Source: Muribaculum sp.
GTDB lineage: Bacteria; Bacteroidota; Bacteroidia; Bacteroidales; Muribaculaceae
NCBI GenBank assembly: GCA_009775095.1
Contig: VSOZ01000004.1
Span: 123,941 to 187,940, forward strand
Reading direction: 5' to 3'
Length of the DNA: 64,000 bases
Of this stretch, positions 9,301 to 17,692 are shown in pieces. Position 1 is the first letter of the stretch, and every line of letters starts with the position of its first letter. Under the pieces are notes generated by a model, which saw only the letters and a list, made by a program, of their open reading frames with translations, made no database searches and was not told where the DNA came from. The position numbers and the translations under genes are program-made.

Positions 9301-9997
9301 TAAGAAGTTCGCTTCGGGTAAGATCTTCATTTTTCCAACGTTGTGTATAACTGAACGCATGAGCCATCATTATCTTTGACCCGTCGACACCCTGCCATAG
9401 GCCTACGGTAAACGGATACTTCTGACTGCCGTGGAAAGCTCCATGCCGCCATCCGAGCTTCTGCGAAGAGAAGCCTATAAGACCACAATGCGACGCTATT
9501 GTAGGCAGAGTCCAACCGAAGCCGAAGCAGTCGGGCAAGAATATATCGGTACTCTCCACTCCGAACTCATTTCGGTAAAATTCCTGACCGAGCAGAATAT
9601 TTCGGATAGCTGACTCCGTCGAAGGTACGATGGCATCGGTAGCATCCCAGCTCGCGCCCGATATATGCCATCGACCGTTCTTGATATACGGCTTCATCAT
9701 CTCATACTCACGAGGAAAGTACTCTTTCATCCACGCGTATTTCACACCACCCTCAAAGTTAAACACATAATTCGGATACTTATTGAGCAGCTCGAGATTC
9801 AGATTCAACGTATTCCAAACATAATCCTTTATAGTGGTCTGTATATCCCAGTTCCACTGTGTATCAAGATGAGCGTCCGACACAAGGTAAACGGTAGGCC
9901 GGTTTTCGGAAGAATCATCGGCCGATATGTCATATGGCATACACATAGCGGCCAATCCTACCGACCCGATTACAAGTTTATTAAAAATGCTGTTCAT
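6368..9997 (-). CDS. GH38 alpha-mannosidase with C-terminal F5/8-type module
   Basis: Retaining, zinc-dependent alpha-mannosidase acting in periplasm or at the surface. Metal and catalytic motifs are present: SDAHLDTQWNW near the N-terminus, LPDCFGFGWTLP (nucleophile Asp) and FHQFHDDLTGTS. The middle domain and beta-sandwiches follow; the last ~140 residues (from NILRSEHIVASSGFT to the end) look like a discoidin/CBM32 galactose-binding-type module. At about 1,209 residues it is longer than plain GH38 enzymes. The ATG at 9997 is preferred over the frame start at 10018 because the -7 box at 10021-10028 predicts transcription starting after 10018 and because a signal peptide (MNSIFNKLVIGSVGLAAMCM) begins there. 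Confidence 0.92.
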   Translation of the reverse strand: MNSIFNKLVIGSVGLAAMCMPYDISADDSSENRPTVYLVSDAHLDTQWNWDIQTTIKDYVWNTLNLNLELLNKYPNYVFNFEGGVKYAWMKEYFPREYEMMKPYIKNGRWHISGASWDATDAIVPSTESAIRNILLGQEFYRNEFGVESTDIFLPDCFGFGWTLPTIASHCGLIGFSSQKLGWRHGAFHGSQKYPFTVGLWQGVDGSKIMMAHAFSYTQRWKNEDLTRSELLMSRAAESPLNIVYHYYGTGDIGGSPTITSVDAVERALSGDGPLTVYSATSDRMFKDFLPYDNHPELPEYNGELLMDVHGTGCYTSQAAMKLYNRQNELLADAAERASVAADMLGMVDYPSSTLTEAWRRFIFHQFHDDLTGTSIPRAYEFSWNDELLSLKQFTNTITTAVSAISERLDTRVKGIPVVVYNPLGFTTTDVVKISVPASKPTSKIEVYDAEGDRVPVQQLSYSGGKVHFLAQITVPANGIEVFDVRMSGKTNDADMAVETDGIENSRYRLKLDANGDIISLYDKSADKELVKPGKSIRLAMFTENESYPWPAWEVIKKTIDADPVSITDNVSIKLVDDGQLRKTLCVTKTFGDSKFTQYIHLYEGALADRIDFENVIDWRSINSLLKAEFPLAVSDTEATYDLGIGTIRRGNNSDIAYEVPAQYWADLTDKDASYGVTIMNDSKYGWDKPDDNTLRLTLLHTPKTDRGYAYQDHQDLGHHVFTYSLVGHSGKLDTADARRHAEVLNQRMKPFIAPKHNGDFGRTFSLASVDNDNILIKALKKAESSDYYVVRVYETGGARQDGNITFAADIVEAFEADGTEKTIAPAKFNGKSLAVSVKPNSIKTYKVKLAKNTPVKRNFMTLPLDYDRKCFTWNNFTGDGAFSDAYTYAAELVPSTLVSDGVTFALENKALFNGLTCKGDTLILPAGHKFNKLYLLAAAALEDAAVSGTVRIGKKSTDILVPSYTGFIGQWGHEGHTEGYLYDTDVAWTGTHRHSPNGDHPYEFTYMFRIPVDIPANATEIILPDNKDLVVFAATAVEEVFVPATAAAELFRTANVGNKPMNTAGAGTEKENILRSEHIVASSGFTNEGEAPALLVDGNANTKWCDVGNTPSFVEFDLGRPETFTSWKIVNAGHENNSYITGAWLVQTRNAPTEDWKTVECITANNLNTVSKKFDNGVTARYVRLYVLQPAQSTGGEATRIYEFALYK

Positions 9998-10020
9998 AAT
10001 TATTGGTTTAATGGTCAATA

Positions 10021-10028
10021 CAAAAATA
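10021..10028 (-). promoter_or_regulatory. -7 promoter box TATTTTTG for GH38-GH92
   Basis: Exact TAnnTTTG match on the minus strand, 23 nt before the preferred GH38 start. The same eight bases recur before GH97 (45090-45097). Confidence 0.55.
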
Positions 10029-10062
10029 GTACAATTACACGGGATAGGCCGTACAATATCAT

Positions 10063-10076
10063 GACAATCCGTTGTC
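10063..10076. promoter_or_regulatory. Inverted repeat GACAA-TCCG-TTGTC, possible operator
   Basis: A perfect 5-bp inverted repeat about 45 nt upstream of the GH38 -7 box, in the divergent region between GH38 and its likely regulator. Its role as a binding site is inference. Confidence 0.3.
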
Positions 10077-10173
10077 TATGTATGTATTGGCACAACTATA
10101 TACTTTTTTGGCAGGATTAAATACATCCATTTAACAAGCGTAAAAAAGGAGGTTTTTTATCCTGTTTTTTTAG

Positions 10174-10193
10174 TAAAATGTCATTCTATTTTA
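10174..10193. promoter_or_regulatory. Inverted repeat TAAAAT-N8-ATTTTA, possible operator
   Basis: A perfect 6-bp inverted repeat 36-55 nt upstream of the regulator's own -7 box. It contains TGTCATT, also found before susC at 14445-14451. A binding role is inference. Confidence 0.3.
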
Positions 10194-10228
10194 TTGCAAA
10201 AAAAATTTCTTAAGCCAAATTTAAAAGT

Positions 10229-10236
10229 TACCTTTG
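10229..10236 (+). promoter_or_regulatory. -7 promoter box TACCTTTG for the hybrid regulator
   Basis: Exact TAnnTTTG match 72 nt before the start codon; predicts a leader of about 65-70 nt. Confidence 0.55.
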
Positions 10237-10307
10237 CATCAGTATTTATCCGGGGGTGTCATAACGACTCTTGCCATGAAATGAAGCCAGAATAACCATA
10301 TTAATAT

Positions 10308-11045
10308 ATGAATAAAATATATCGCTCGGTCATAACAATAATAGTAATATTATTATCATTGCCAGCATCCCCGTACTCGATCCATCGCTATACCAATGAC
10401 GACGGGCTATCAAACAGCGCCATCCTTTCATTGAGCCAAGATGACCGCGGCTTTTTGTGGATAGGTTCATGCGACGGCCTTGACATATACAACGGACGTA
10501 CTATAACACCCTTCACGTCAATGGCCAATGACGCCGCACTTTCAGGACGCCTTATAACAGCCATCAGCGACGGTCCGGAAGACTCACACTGGATAATGAC
10601 TCCATACGGATTGAACCTCGTGTCATCAAACACGCCCGAGGTAGCCGGCTTCAACCAGTTTCGCGAGCACGACTACCTGTCAACCGACGACAGAGGCATA
10701 ACCTATGTACTGACTACAGGCAACGCACTTTATTATTCAATACCCGAAAAAAAACGATCTTTCACCCAACTGATGAATACGGGGCTTACAGCCGCACCGC
10801 GCGGTATAATAGCTATGGGCGATTATCTTATTGTGTTTACCGACGAAGGCATACATCGTCTTGACCTAAATATTTCAGGAAACAACATAACCATAAAATC
10901 ACGTTCAAAAATAAAGGATCTCGCAATAAAAAATGTTTGGATACATAATGATGATATTTTCATATTACAACTCAACGGCGACCTTTCCATGTATGACCCT
11001 AAGAATCAGACATCTACAATCGGGGGGTCAACTTGTCGAACTTAA
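10308..11045 (+). CDS. Hybrid two-component regulator, N-terminal part (frameshifted)
   Basis: First 245 residues of a SusR-type hybrid two-component system. A signal peptide (MNKIYRSVITIIVILLSLPA) leads into periplasmic beta-propeller repeats with the usual D-x-G-x-x-W motifs (DDRGFLWIGSCDGLDIYNG, SHWIMTPYGLN). The frame ends at TAA 11043-11045, just after a run of six G (11022-11027). The downstream frame carries on with the same repeat type, so this is half of one gene. One extra G, or two fewer, would restore a ~1,357-residue protein ending at 14380. It may be a sequencing or assembly error, a real lesion, or phase variation. Confidence 0.85.
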   Translation: MNKIYRSVITIIVILLSLPASPYSIHRYTNDDGLSNSAILSLSQDDRGFLWIGSCDGLDIYNGRTITPFTSMANDAALSGRLITAISDGPEDSHWIMTPYGLNLVSSNTPEVAGFNQFREHDYLSTDDRGITYVLTTGNALYYSIPEKKRSFTQLMNTGLTAAPRGIIAMGDYLIVFTDEGIHRLDLNISGNNITIKSRSKIKDLAIKNVWIHNDDIFILQLNGDLSMYDPKNQTSTIGGSTCRT

Positions 11046-14000
11046 CGGAACGTTTCGGAGAAGTCAAAGACATTGTAAAAAATGCTGACGGACAGCTTTT
11101 TGTCGGCTTCAACAATGGAGTATTGCGCCTTGACATAAACAAGACCGACGGTACCGTAACAATAAATGACATCGGCATAAATTGCGCCATATTCTGTCTA
11201 TACCCCGACCGGCATCAGGACATAATATGGATTGGCACCGACGGACAAGGATTATACGCTTATGCCAATGATGATTACTCATCGCGCTCAATAACGTATA
11301 AAAATATTGATGCCACAATAAAAAATCCCATACGTGCCATTTACTTAGACGACAACCGCAGCCTATGGCTGGGGACAAAGGGCGACGGCCTTATCAAAAT
11401 CGAGAATTTCGATCCATGGGGAAGACGCAACGAATACTTCAAACCTAAATTCTTCACAGCCGACAACTCACGGCTTCTTAATAACTCGGTCTATGCAGTA
11501 TGTGCCGCATCAGACGGTGGCATGTGGATAGGCAGCGACGAAGGTATAGACTACAAGCCCAAAGGCTCCGACAATATAATAAATATACAGGGTGGCAAGG
11601 ATATAAAATATGTACATGGTATTATCGAGACAGATGACAGCAAACTATGGATAGCCACTGTAGGCATGGGCATAATCAAGGCCTCGATAACATACAAAAA
11701 CGGACTCCCGGTTCTTGATATAGAACGGAAATACAGCATCAACAACGGCAACCTGAGCAGCAACTTCTTCTTTGCAATAGCCGCCGACAAACAAGGCAAT
11801 ATATGGTGCGGGAACCGCGGACACGGATTGTTCAAGATATCACCCGACGGCGAAATGCGAAACGTGGCTCTACAAGGACGCTTCAACACACGCAGTGTCA
11901 ATGACGTATACGCCGTGCACAGCGACAACGATGATATGTGGGTAGGCACCGGATACGGATTATTCAGAATATCGCCCGACGGACAGCAGTCTTGGATACG
12001 CAACAACGGTTTTCCCGACTCGTCAATACACTCTTTGAGCACAGACGACGACGGCAATATATGGGCCTCAACCAACCACGGGCTTGTATACATGGATAAA
12101 GAGAGCGGCAACCACCGCATTTTCGGTAAGTATGACGGACTCGAAGTAAACGAATATAGCGATGGAGCCGTATACCGTACAGGCAATACACTTATATTCG
12201 GAGGCATAAACGGTGTGTCGTTCATCCAAGCCAACCAGAATATAAATCCGGCCTCAAAAAAGAATTATCGTCCTACTATCGAATTAGCCAACATAAACAT
12301 AGCCGGCAAAGACATATTTATGAGTACGGCGATCAAGAAAAAAGGCAACGAGAGTATAATACATCTTGCGCCTTATGAAAACACATTCAGTATCAGCTTT
12401 GTAATACCCGATTTTCTTAACGGCAACAACTATTCATATCTTTACCGTATAGGCGATACCGGCGAATGGAAAAAACTCGCCATTCCGGGCACCATATCGT
12501 TCACTTCCATGCCCCACGGCACATATAATCTACAGATCAAAGCCATCAATCATCTTACTTCGGCGCAGACCGACGTACGCAATGTGATAATAGAGATAGA
12601 TGCCCCATGGTATGCTACCAATACGGCCACATATATATACATAATAATAGCCGGACTTATCATCTACCTCATATGGCATAAACGGCGCAATATCACCCAA
12701 GAGCGACAGAAAGAAATGCTCCTGCAGCTTGAACGAGAGCACAAAGAACAGACTTATGAAGAAAAACTGCGCTTCTTCACCAATATAACCCACGAATTCT
12801 GTACACCTCTGACTCTTATATACGGACCGTGTGAACGTCTGCTCTCTTATACGGGCAGCGACAATTACGTACGTAATTATGCATCGCTGATAAAAAACAA
12901 TACCGAGCGGCTAAACTCTCTGATACAGGAAATCATTGACTTCCGACGTGCCGAGACAGGACATCAGAATCTCAAGATACAGAAAATCGATATCTCCGGG
13001 CTGTGCAACGACATAGTGTCATCATTCACATATCTGCAGGAGCAACAGAATATCAAACTGGCGACGGATATAACCCCTGACTTGCAATGGAATACCGATT
13101 ACAGTTGCTTTACCAAGATAATCTACAACCTTATATCCAACGCATTTAAGTATACACCGGCCGAAGGCACCATCAGGGTAGCGCTGAAGCGCGACGGCGA
13201 TCAATTGCTCTTGTCGGTATACAACACCGGCCGAGGCATAAAAAAAGCCGACATGAACCGCATATTCAACCGTTATTCGGTACTGGACAACATCGAAGAA
13301 AACGCTACACGCGGTCTGTCGGCGCGTAACGGTCTCGGATTGGCTATATGCCAGACCATGACCGAGCTTCTGAAAGGCACAATCGAAATAAAAAGTGAGG
13401 TAAACGAATATGCCGAATTTATAGTAAGCCTGCCAAAGCTTGAGGCAAACTCAGACGAGGAACAGCATGTCACGCCCAATATACCGTCAGAAATGCTCTC
13501 GCTTTCGGCACGTCCCGCCACCGGAGGAACCGCTGATACAGCATCGGCCGCAATCCCATGCCCTACCGATGAGGGCCGAAACATCAAGGAGGATGATAGT
13601 GACAACCGTCCGAGGATACTCGTTATTGATGACAATCCCGACATACTTACCTTGTTATATGACAGTCTTCCGGAGTTTAATGTCATCACGGCCCCGGCTG
13701 CCGACAAAGGCTTGGAGATAGTACGAAACGGCAACATATCGCTCATCATCACGGACATAATGATGCCCGGTATAGACGGACTCGAACTTACCCGACAGAT
13801 AAAACAGGATCCATACACACGCCACATACCGCTCATCATATTGTCATCACGAAATGCCACCGACGACAAAATAAGCGGGTTGGAGTCCGGAGCCGACGCC
13901 TATATACCCAAACCGTTCACATTAAGTTATCTGCGCGCTGTCATAGTACGCCTTATGAGAGGTAAAAATGAAATGGCGGAATACTATAATACGGCTTCGT

Positions 14001-14380
14001 CAGCTTACAAATACCATAACGGCCAGATTGTAGACAAAGAAGTGACCCGCTTCGTGGACCAGCTCAACACATATATAGATTCAAATATAGACAGCGACGA
14101 GTTATCGACCGAAAGCCTCGCGGCACATATGCAGACCTCGACACGTAATCTTTACCGAAAGATGAAAGAGCTTGATTTACTTCCGCCAAACGACTACATC
14201 AAGGAGCACCGCATGTCATTTGCCACGAAATTACTGGTCACGACCAACCTGACAATACAGGAGATAATATACCGGTGCGGCTTCAACAACCGCTCACATT
14301 TTTACAAGGAATTTGATAAACGCCACGGCATGACACCTAAAGATTACCGCCAAAAACACAAAACAAAGCCACAGCCATGA
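11033..14380 (+). CDS. Hybrid two-component regulator, C-terminal part (frameshifted)
   Basis: The remainder of the hybrid regulator; the TTG at 11033 only marks where the frame opens. In order: more propeller repeats (NIWCGNRGHGLFKI, DMWVGTGYGLFRI), a Y_Y_Y domain around 440-525, one membrane helix at about 533-553, HisKA with phospho-acceptor H587 in NITHEFCTPLTLI, an ATPase domain (NLISNAFKYTP, ARNGLGLAICQTM), a receiver domain with D908 in ITDIMMPG, and an AraC-type HTH over the last ~100 residues. Such proteins sense oligosaccharide in the periplasm and switch on the adjacent glycan locus. It lies between GH38 (divergent) and susC, so it is the likely mannan-locus activator. Confidence 0.9.
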   Translation: MSNLTERFGEVKDIVKNADGQLFVGFNNGVLRLDINKTDGTVTINDIGINCAIFCLYPDRHQDIIWIGTDGQGLYAYANDDYSSRSITYKNIDATIKNPIRAIYLDDNRSLWLGTKGDGLIKIENFDPWGRRNEYFKPKFFTADNSRLLNNSVYAVCAASDGGMWIGSDEGIDYKPKGSDNIINIQGGKDIKYVHGIIETDDSKLWIATVGMGIIKASITYKNGLPVLDIERKYSINNGNLSSNFFFAIAADKQGNIWCGNRGHGLFKISPDGEMRNVALQGRFNTRSVNDVYAVHSDNDDMWVGTGYGLFRISPDGQQSWIRNNGFPDSSIHSLSTDDDGNIWASTNHGLVYMDKESGNHRIFGKYDGLEVNEYSDGAVYRTGNTLIFGGINGVSFIQANQNINPASKKNYRPTIELANINIAGKDIFMSTAIKKKGNESIIHLAPYENTFSISFVIPDFLNGNNYSYLYRIGDTGEWKKLAIPGTISFTSMPHGTYNLQIKAINHLTSAQTDVRNVIIEIDAPWYATNTATYIYIIIAGLIIYLIWHKRRNITQERQKEMLLQLEREHKEQTYEEKLRFFTNITHEFCTPLTLIYGPCERLLSYTGSDNYVRNYASLIKNNTERLNSLIQEIIDFRRAETGHQNLKIQKIDISGLCNDIVSSFTYLQEQQNIKLATDITPDLQWNTDYSCFTKIIYNLISNAFKYTPAEGTIRVALKRDGDQLLLSVYNTGRGIKKADMNRIFNRYSVLDNIEENATRGLSARNGLGLAICQTMTELLKGTIEIKSEVNEYAEFIVSLPKLEANSDEEQHVTPNIPSEMLSLSARPATGGTADTASAAIPCPTDEGRNIKEDDSDNRPRILVIDDNPDILTLLYDSLPEFNVITAPAADKGLEIVRNGNISLIITDIMMPGIDGLELTRQIKQDPYTRHIPLIILSSRNATDDKISGLESGADAYIPKPFTLSYLRAVIVRLMRGKNEMAEYYNTASSAYKYHNGQIVDKEVTRFVDQLNTYIDSNIDSDELSTESLAAHMQTSTRNLYRKMKELDLLPPNDYIKEHRMSFATKLLVTTNLTIQEIIYRCGFNNRSHFYKEFDKRHGMTPKDYRQKHKTKPQP

Positions 14381-14448
14381 TGCATGTGTCCGTTTTTGCA
14401 TTAAAAGTATTCATTCTCGCCAATATCATTATACGCAATAATTTGTCA

Positions 14449-14464
14449 TTAATGGGTACATTAA
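14449..14464. promoter_or_regulatory. Inverted repeat TTAATG-GGTA-CATTAA before susC
   Basis: A perfect 6-bp inverted repeat ending 16 nt upstream of the susC -7 box, overlapping where a -33 element should be. That fits an activator site; binding by the hybrid regulator is inference. Confidence 0.4.
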
Positions 14465-14480
14465 CGTAATTTCGTCTCAC

Positions 14481-14488
14481 TAAATTTG
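14481..14488 (+). promoter_or_regulatory. -7 promoter box TAAATTTG for the susC operon
   Basis: Exact TAnnTTTG match 48 nt before the susC start. No -33 TTG at the right distance, as expected for an activator-dependent promoter. Confidence 0.55.
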
Positions 14489-14536
14489 CGATATCGAATT
14501 CGACCTTAAATTCATTAATTAAACTAATCAGAAAGC

Positions 14537-17500
14537 ATGACAACTCTACACGTCGGCAAAACCAGACTGGCGACATTAGGACTCATCGCCGCGTCATTGT
14601 TCACCTATCCGGTGATGACAACGGCCGCACCGGTCCCCCAAACCGTCAGTAACCAACGGTCAATGACCCTGAAGGGAATAGTGACCGATCCTGCTGGAGA
14701 GCCCCTCATCGGAGCCAGCGTCATTATCAAAGGCGCCAAGCAGGGAGTGGCAACAGGTCTTGATGGAGACTTTACATTATCTTGCAAGCCATCGGACACA
14801 ATTGTATTTTCCTATGTAGGATACCTTCCCAAAGAGCTTCAGGCCTCACAGGTAGGACAGACAGTTGTACTCGAGGAAAACACAAAAACACTTGATGAAG
14901 TGATTGTAGTAGGTTACGGTACTACAACACGCAAAAGCGCCGTAGGTGCGGTAGATCAAGTAAAATCCGATATCTTCGAGAATCGTTCGGTAGCCAACAT
15001 GACACAGGCCCTTCAAGGAGCCTCACCCTCTCTTGTCGTTCAGCGCAAGAGCCAAAATCCTACAGGCGAAAGCACAAACTTCAACGTGCGCGGTATCAGT
15101 ACTCTCAACGACAACTCGCCGCTATTTGTCATTGACGGTCTTGTATCGGATGCCGGGACATTCAATAGCCTTAACCCGATGGACATCGAGAACATCTCGG
15201 TGCTTAAGGATGCAGGTACGGCAGCCATCTACGGTTCGCGTTCGGCAAACGGAGTAATCCTCGTCACCACCAAAGGCGGTAAAAAGGGTGAAGGCACTAA
15301 AGTACGCTTCAGCGGTATGCTCGGATGGGAGAAACCGCATCAGAACTTCCGTGCAGTAGCGGGTTATCAGAACGCGACTCTGCGAAATCTTGCGGCAACA
15401 AATTCGGGAGAAAATCCGCTTTTCACACCCGACCAGATATTTGACCTGTACGACCATCGCAGTGAGGAGTCTTGGTTCCCCGATCAGATTTACAAAACCG
15501 CTCTTCAACAGAGCTACACGTTCAGCGTAAGCGGCGGTACCGAGAAGACGACTTACATGGTATCGCTCGGTTACTACAACCAAGGCAGTAACTACGTGAA
15601 CAGCAATAACTACGGCATACAGCGTTATTCGATGCGCTCCAACATCACCACCGAACTCGGACGCTTCAAATTGAACGCCATCATGGGCTTCACCCGTAAC
15701 AATTCACGAAGCAACCGGGCCGGCAACGTGGAAATCGACGCAAGCCGTGTACCGTCCTACTATTATTACAAACTTAAAGATGAACAGGGCCGCTACCTGC
15801 TCAATGACATTCTCAGCGAAGGTAATCCACTCGGATATCTTGAGGCTGCCGGTTTCAACAAATATCGTAACAACGCCTTTACCGGTAGCGTATCAGCCGA
15901 TTTCAAAATCATAGACGGTCTGAAACTCCGTGGTGTACTCGGCGTTGATGTCAACGACCAGATGCGATTCACCCGCGCCTACCCCGTGCAGTACTATTAC
16001 TCCAACGGCACACCGCGTGCAACCAACCCCGAGGAAAATAAAACCCAGAACTGGAACATGGACTGGTATCGTATCAATTCACAGATCCTGCTCGACTTCA
16101 ACCGCACATTCGGCATACACTCTGTAAACGCTTTGTTCGGAGCCACCAACGAGTCTTACACCGACTCGTCAAACGACATCTGGAAAAACTTTGTCGACCC
16201 CGACCTCGGTACATCGACCGACACCACCACCGGCGAACTCGGCAACATAGGCGGCGCCACGGGTGTAGACGGCAGCAGCCGTACTTCGATAACATCGGTT
16301 CTCGGCCGCGCCGGATACAATTATGACGAACGCTACTACGCGGAGTTCAACTTCCGTTATGACGGCGCGTCGAAGTTCCATAAAGATTACCGCTGGGGCT
16401 TCTTCCCCTCCGGCTCACTGGCATGGCGCCTCACTCAGGAGCAATTCATGGACCGCTACCGTGAAAACATCGGCGACCTCAAGCTCCGTACCTCATACGG
16501 TGTGCTCGGTAGCCAAGCCGTAGGCAACTATGACCGTTTCACCACCTACACAGTATACAACAACAATTACGCCTACAACAATCAGGTGGTATCGGGAGCA
16601 GGCTTCAATCTCGGTAAGGACGACCTCACTTGGGAGAAGACATACACGTTCAACGTCGGTGTCGACGCCACATTCCTCCGCAACACACTGCGCGTCACCG
16701 CCGATTACTTCCATAAGACTACCAAGGACATACTTATGACTCCGCTCGTACCCTCGGTGTTCGGTACAGGCATGCCTCGCGACAACATCGGCGAAATGGA
16801 AAATCAGGGTTGGGAACTTGCTGTTGCCTACAACCTCAACCACGGCGAATTCCACCACACATTCAACTTCAACATCGGCGACACATGGAATAAAGTGACC
16901 TCATTCCCCGGCAAAGAGCAGATAGGTTCAAGCGATGAAATCAACTGGATAATACGTGAAGGCGAAGCCATCAACAGCTACTACGGCTACAAGACCGACG
17001 GATTCTTCCAGAGCTGGGACGAGATAGAATCGGCAGCTCTTCCCGTGGGAGCTACCGTACAACCCGGTGACGTACGATTCGTTGACCGTAACAAGGACGG
17101 CGTAATCGACTCAAAGGACCGCTTCATACTCGGTAACGGCTTCCCGCGCTACACATTCGGCTTCACTTACAACTTCGAATGGAAAGGCCTTGACTTCTCG
17201 ATGTTCTGGCAAGGTGTAGGCAAGCGCGACATGATGCTACGCGGCGAAATTGTGGAACCGTTCCATAGCAATTACAGCTACACCATGTACAAACATCAGC
17301 TTGACTTCTGGACCCCGACCCACACCGATGCCCGCTGGCCCCGTCTGTCATCGCCCGGAAGCACTTCCAACCGCAACAACTTCGGCAACAGCTCCGACCT
17401 GTACATGTTTGACGGCAAATACTTGCGTCTTAAAAACATCGTGATCGGCTACACACTTCCGAAAAAATGGACACGCTCCATAGGCATGGAACGCTGCCGA

Positions 17501-17662
17501 GTTTACGCCAACGGTCAGGACATATTCACTTTCAGCCACAACTCGTTTATCGATCCTGAATCAAGCGAGTTCGGAGCCAACATGGGACGCGGCGGTGCCA
17601 ACTCTGCCCGTAACTATCCCTCACTCCGTTACTGGGGCTTCGGACTTGACATTGAATTCTAA
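14537..17662 (+). CDS. SusC-family TonB-dependent outer-membrane transporter
   Basis: Outer-membrane barrel that imports oligosaccharides bound by its SusD partner, powered by TonB. The 1,041 residues hold a signal sequence (about 1-30), a carboxypeptidase-regulatory-like domain (KGIVTDPAGEPLIGASV to VFSYVGY), the SusC plug opening DEVIVVGYGTT, plug motif FNVRGISTLNDNSPLFVIDG, and a 22-strand-type barrel ending in a terminal Phe (FGLDIEF). Length is normal. It opens the main operon, 30 bp before SusD. Neighbouring GH76, GH125, GH92 and GH38 genes point to alpha-mannan fragments as cargo. Confidence 0.96.
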   Translation: MTTLHVGKTRLATLGLIAASLFTYPVMTTAAPVPQTVSNQRSMTLKGIVTDPAGEPLIGASVIIKGAKQGVATGLDGDFTLSCKPSDTIVFSYVGYLPKELQASQVGQTVVLEENTKTLDEVIVVGYGTTTRKSAVGAVDQVKSDIFENRSVANMTQALQGASPSLVVQRKSQNPTGESTNFNVRGISTLNDNSPLFVIDGLVSDAGTFNSLNPMDIENISVLKDAGTAAIYGSRSANGVILVTTKGGKKGEGTKVRFSGMLGWEKPHQNFRAVAGYQNATLRNLAATNSGENPLFTPDQIFDLYDHRSEESWFPDQIYKTALQQSYTFSVSGGTEKTTYMVSLGYYNQGSNYVNSNNYGIQRYSMRSNITTELGRFKLNAIMGFTRNNSRSNRAGNVEIDASRVPSYYYYKLKDEQGRYLLNDILSEGNPLGYLEAAGFNKYRNNAFTGSVSADFKIIDGLKLRGVLGVDVNDQMRFTRAYPVQYYYSNGTPRATNPEENKTQNWNMDWYRINSQILLDFNRTFGIHSVNALFGATNESYTDSSNDIWKNFVDPDLGTSTDTTTGELGNIGGATGVDGSSRTSITSVLGRAGYNYDERYYAEFNFRYDGASKFHKDYRWGFFPSGSLAWRLTQEQFMDRYRENIGDLKLRTSYGVLGSQAVGNYDRFTTYTVYNNNYAYNNQVVSGAGFNLGKDDLTWEKTYTFNVGVDATFLRNTLRVTADYFHKTTKDILMTPLVPSVFGTGMPRDNIGEMENQGWELAVAYNLNHGEFHHTFNFNIGDTWNKVTSFPGKEQIGSSDEINWIIREGEAINSYYGYKTDGFFQSWDEIESAALPVGATVQPGDVRFVDRNKDGVIDSKDRFILGNGFPRYTFGFTYNFEWKGLDFSMFWQGVGKRDMMLRGEIVEPFHSNYSYTMYKHQLDFWTPTHTDARWPRLSSPGSTSNRNNFGNSSDLYMFDGKYLRLKNIVIGYTLPKKWTRSIGMERCRVYANGQDIFTFSHNSFIDPESSEFGANMGRGGANSARNYPSLRYWGFGLDIEF

Positions 17663-17692
17663 CCCGTAACAAGTCTAAAACAACAATACAAC

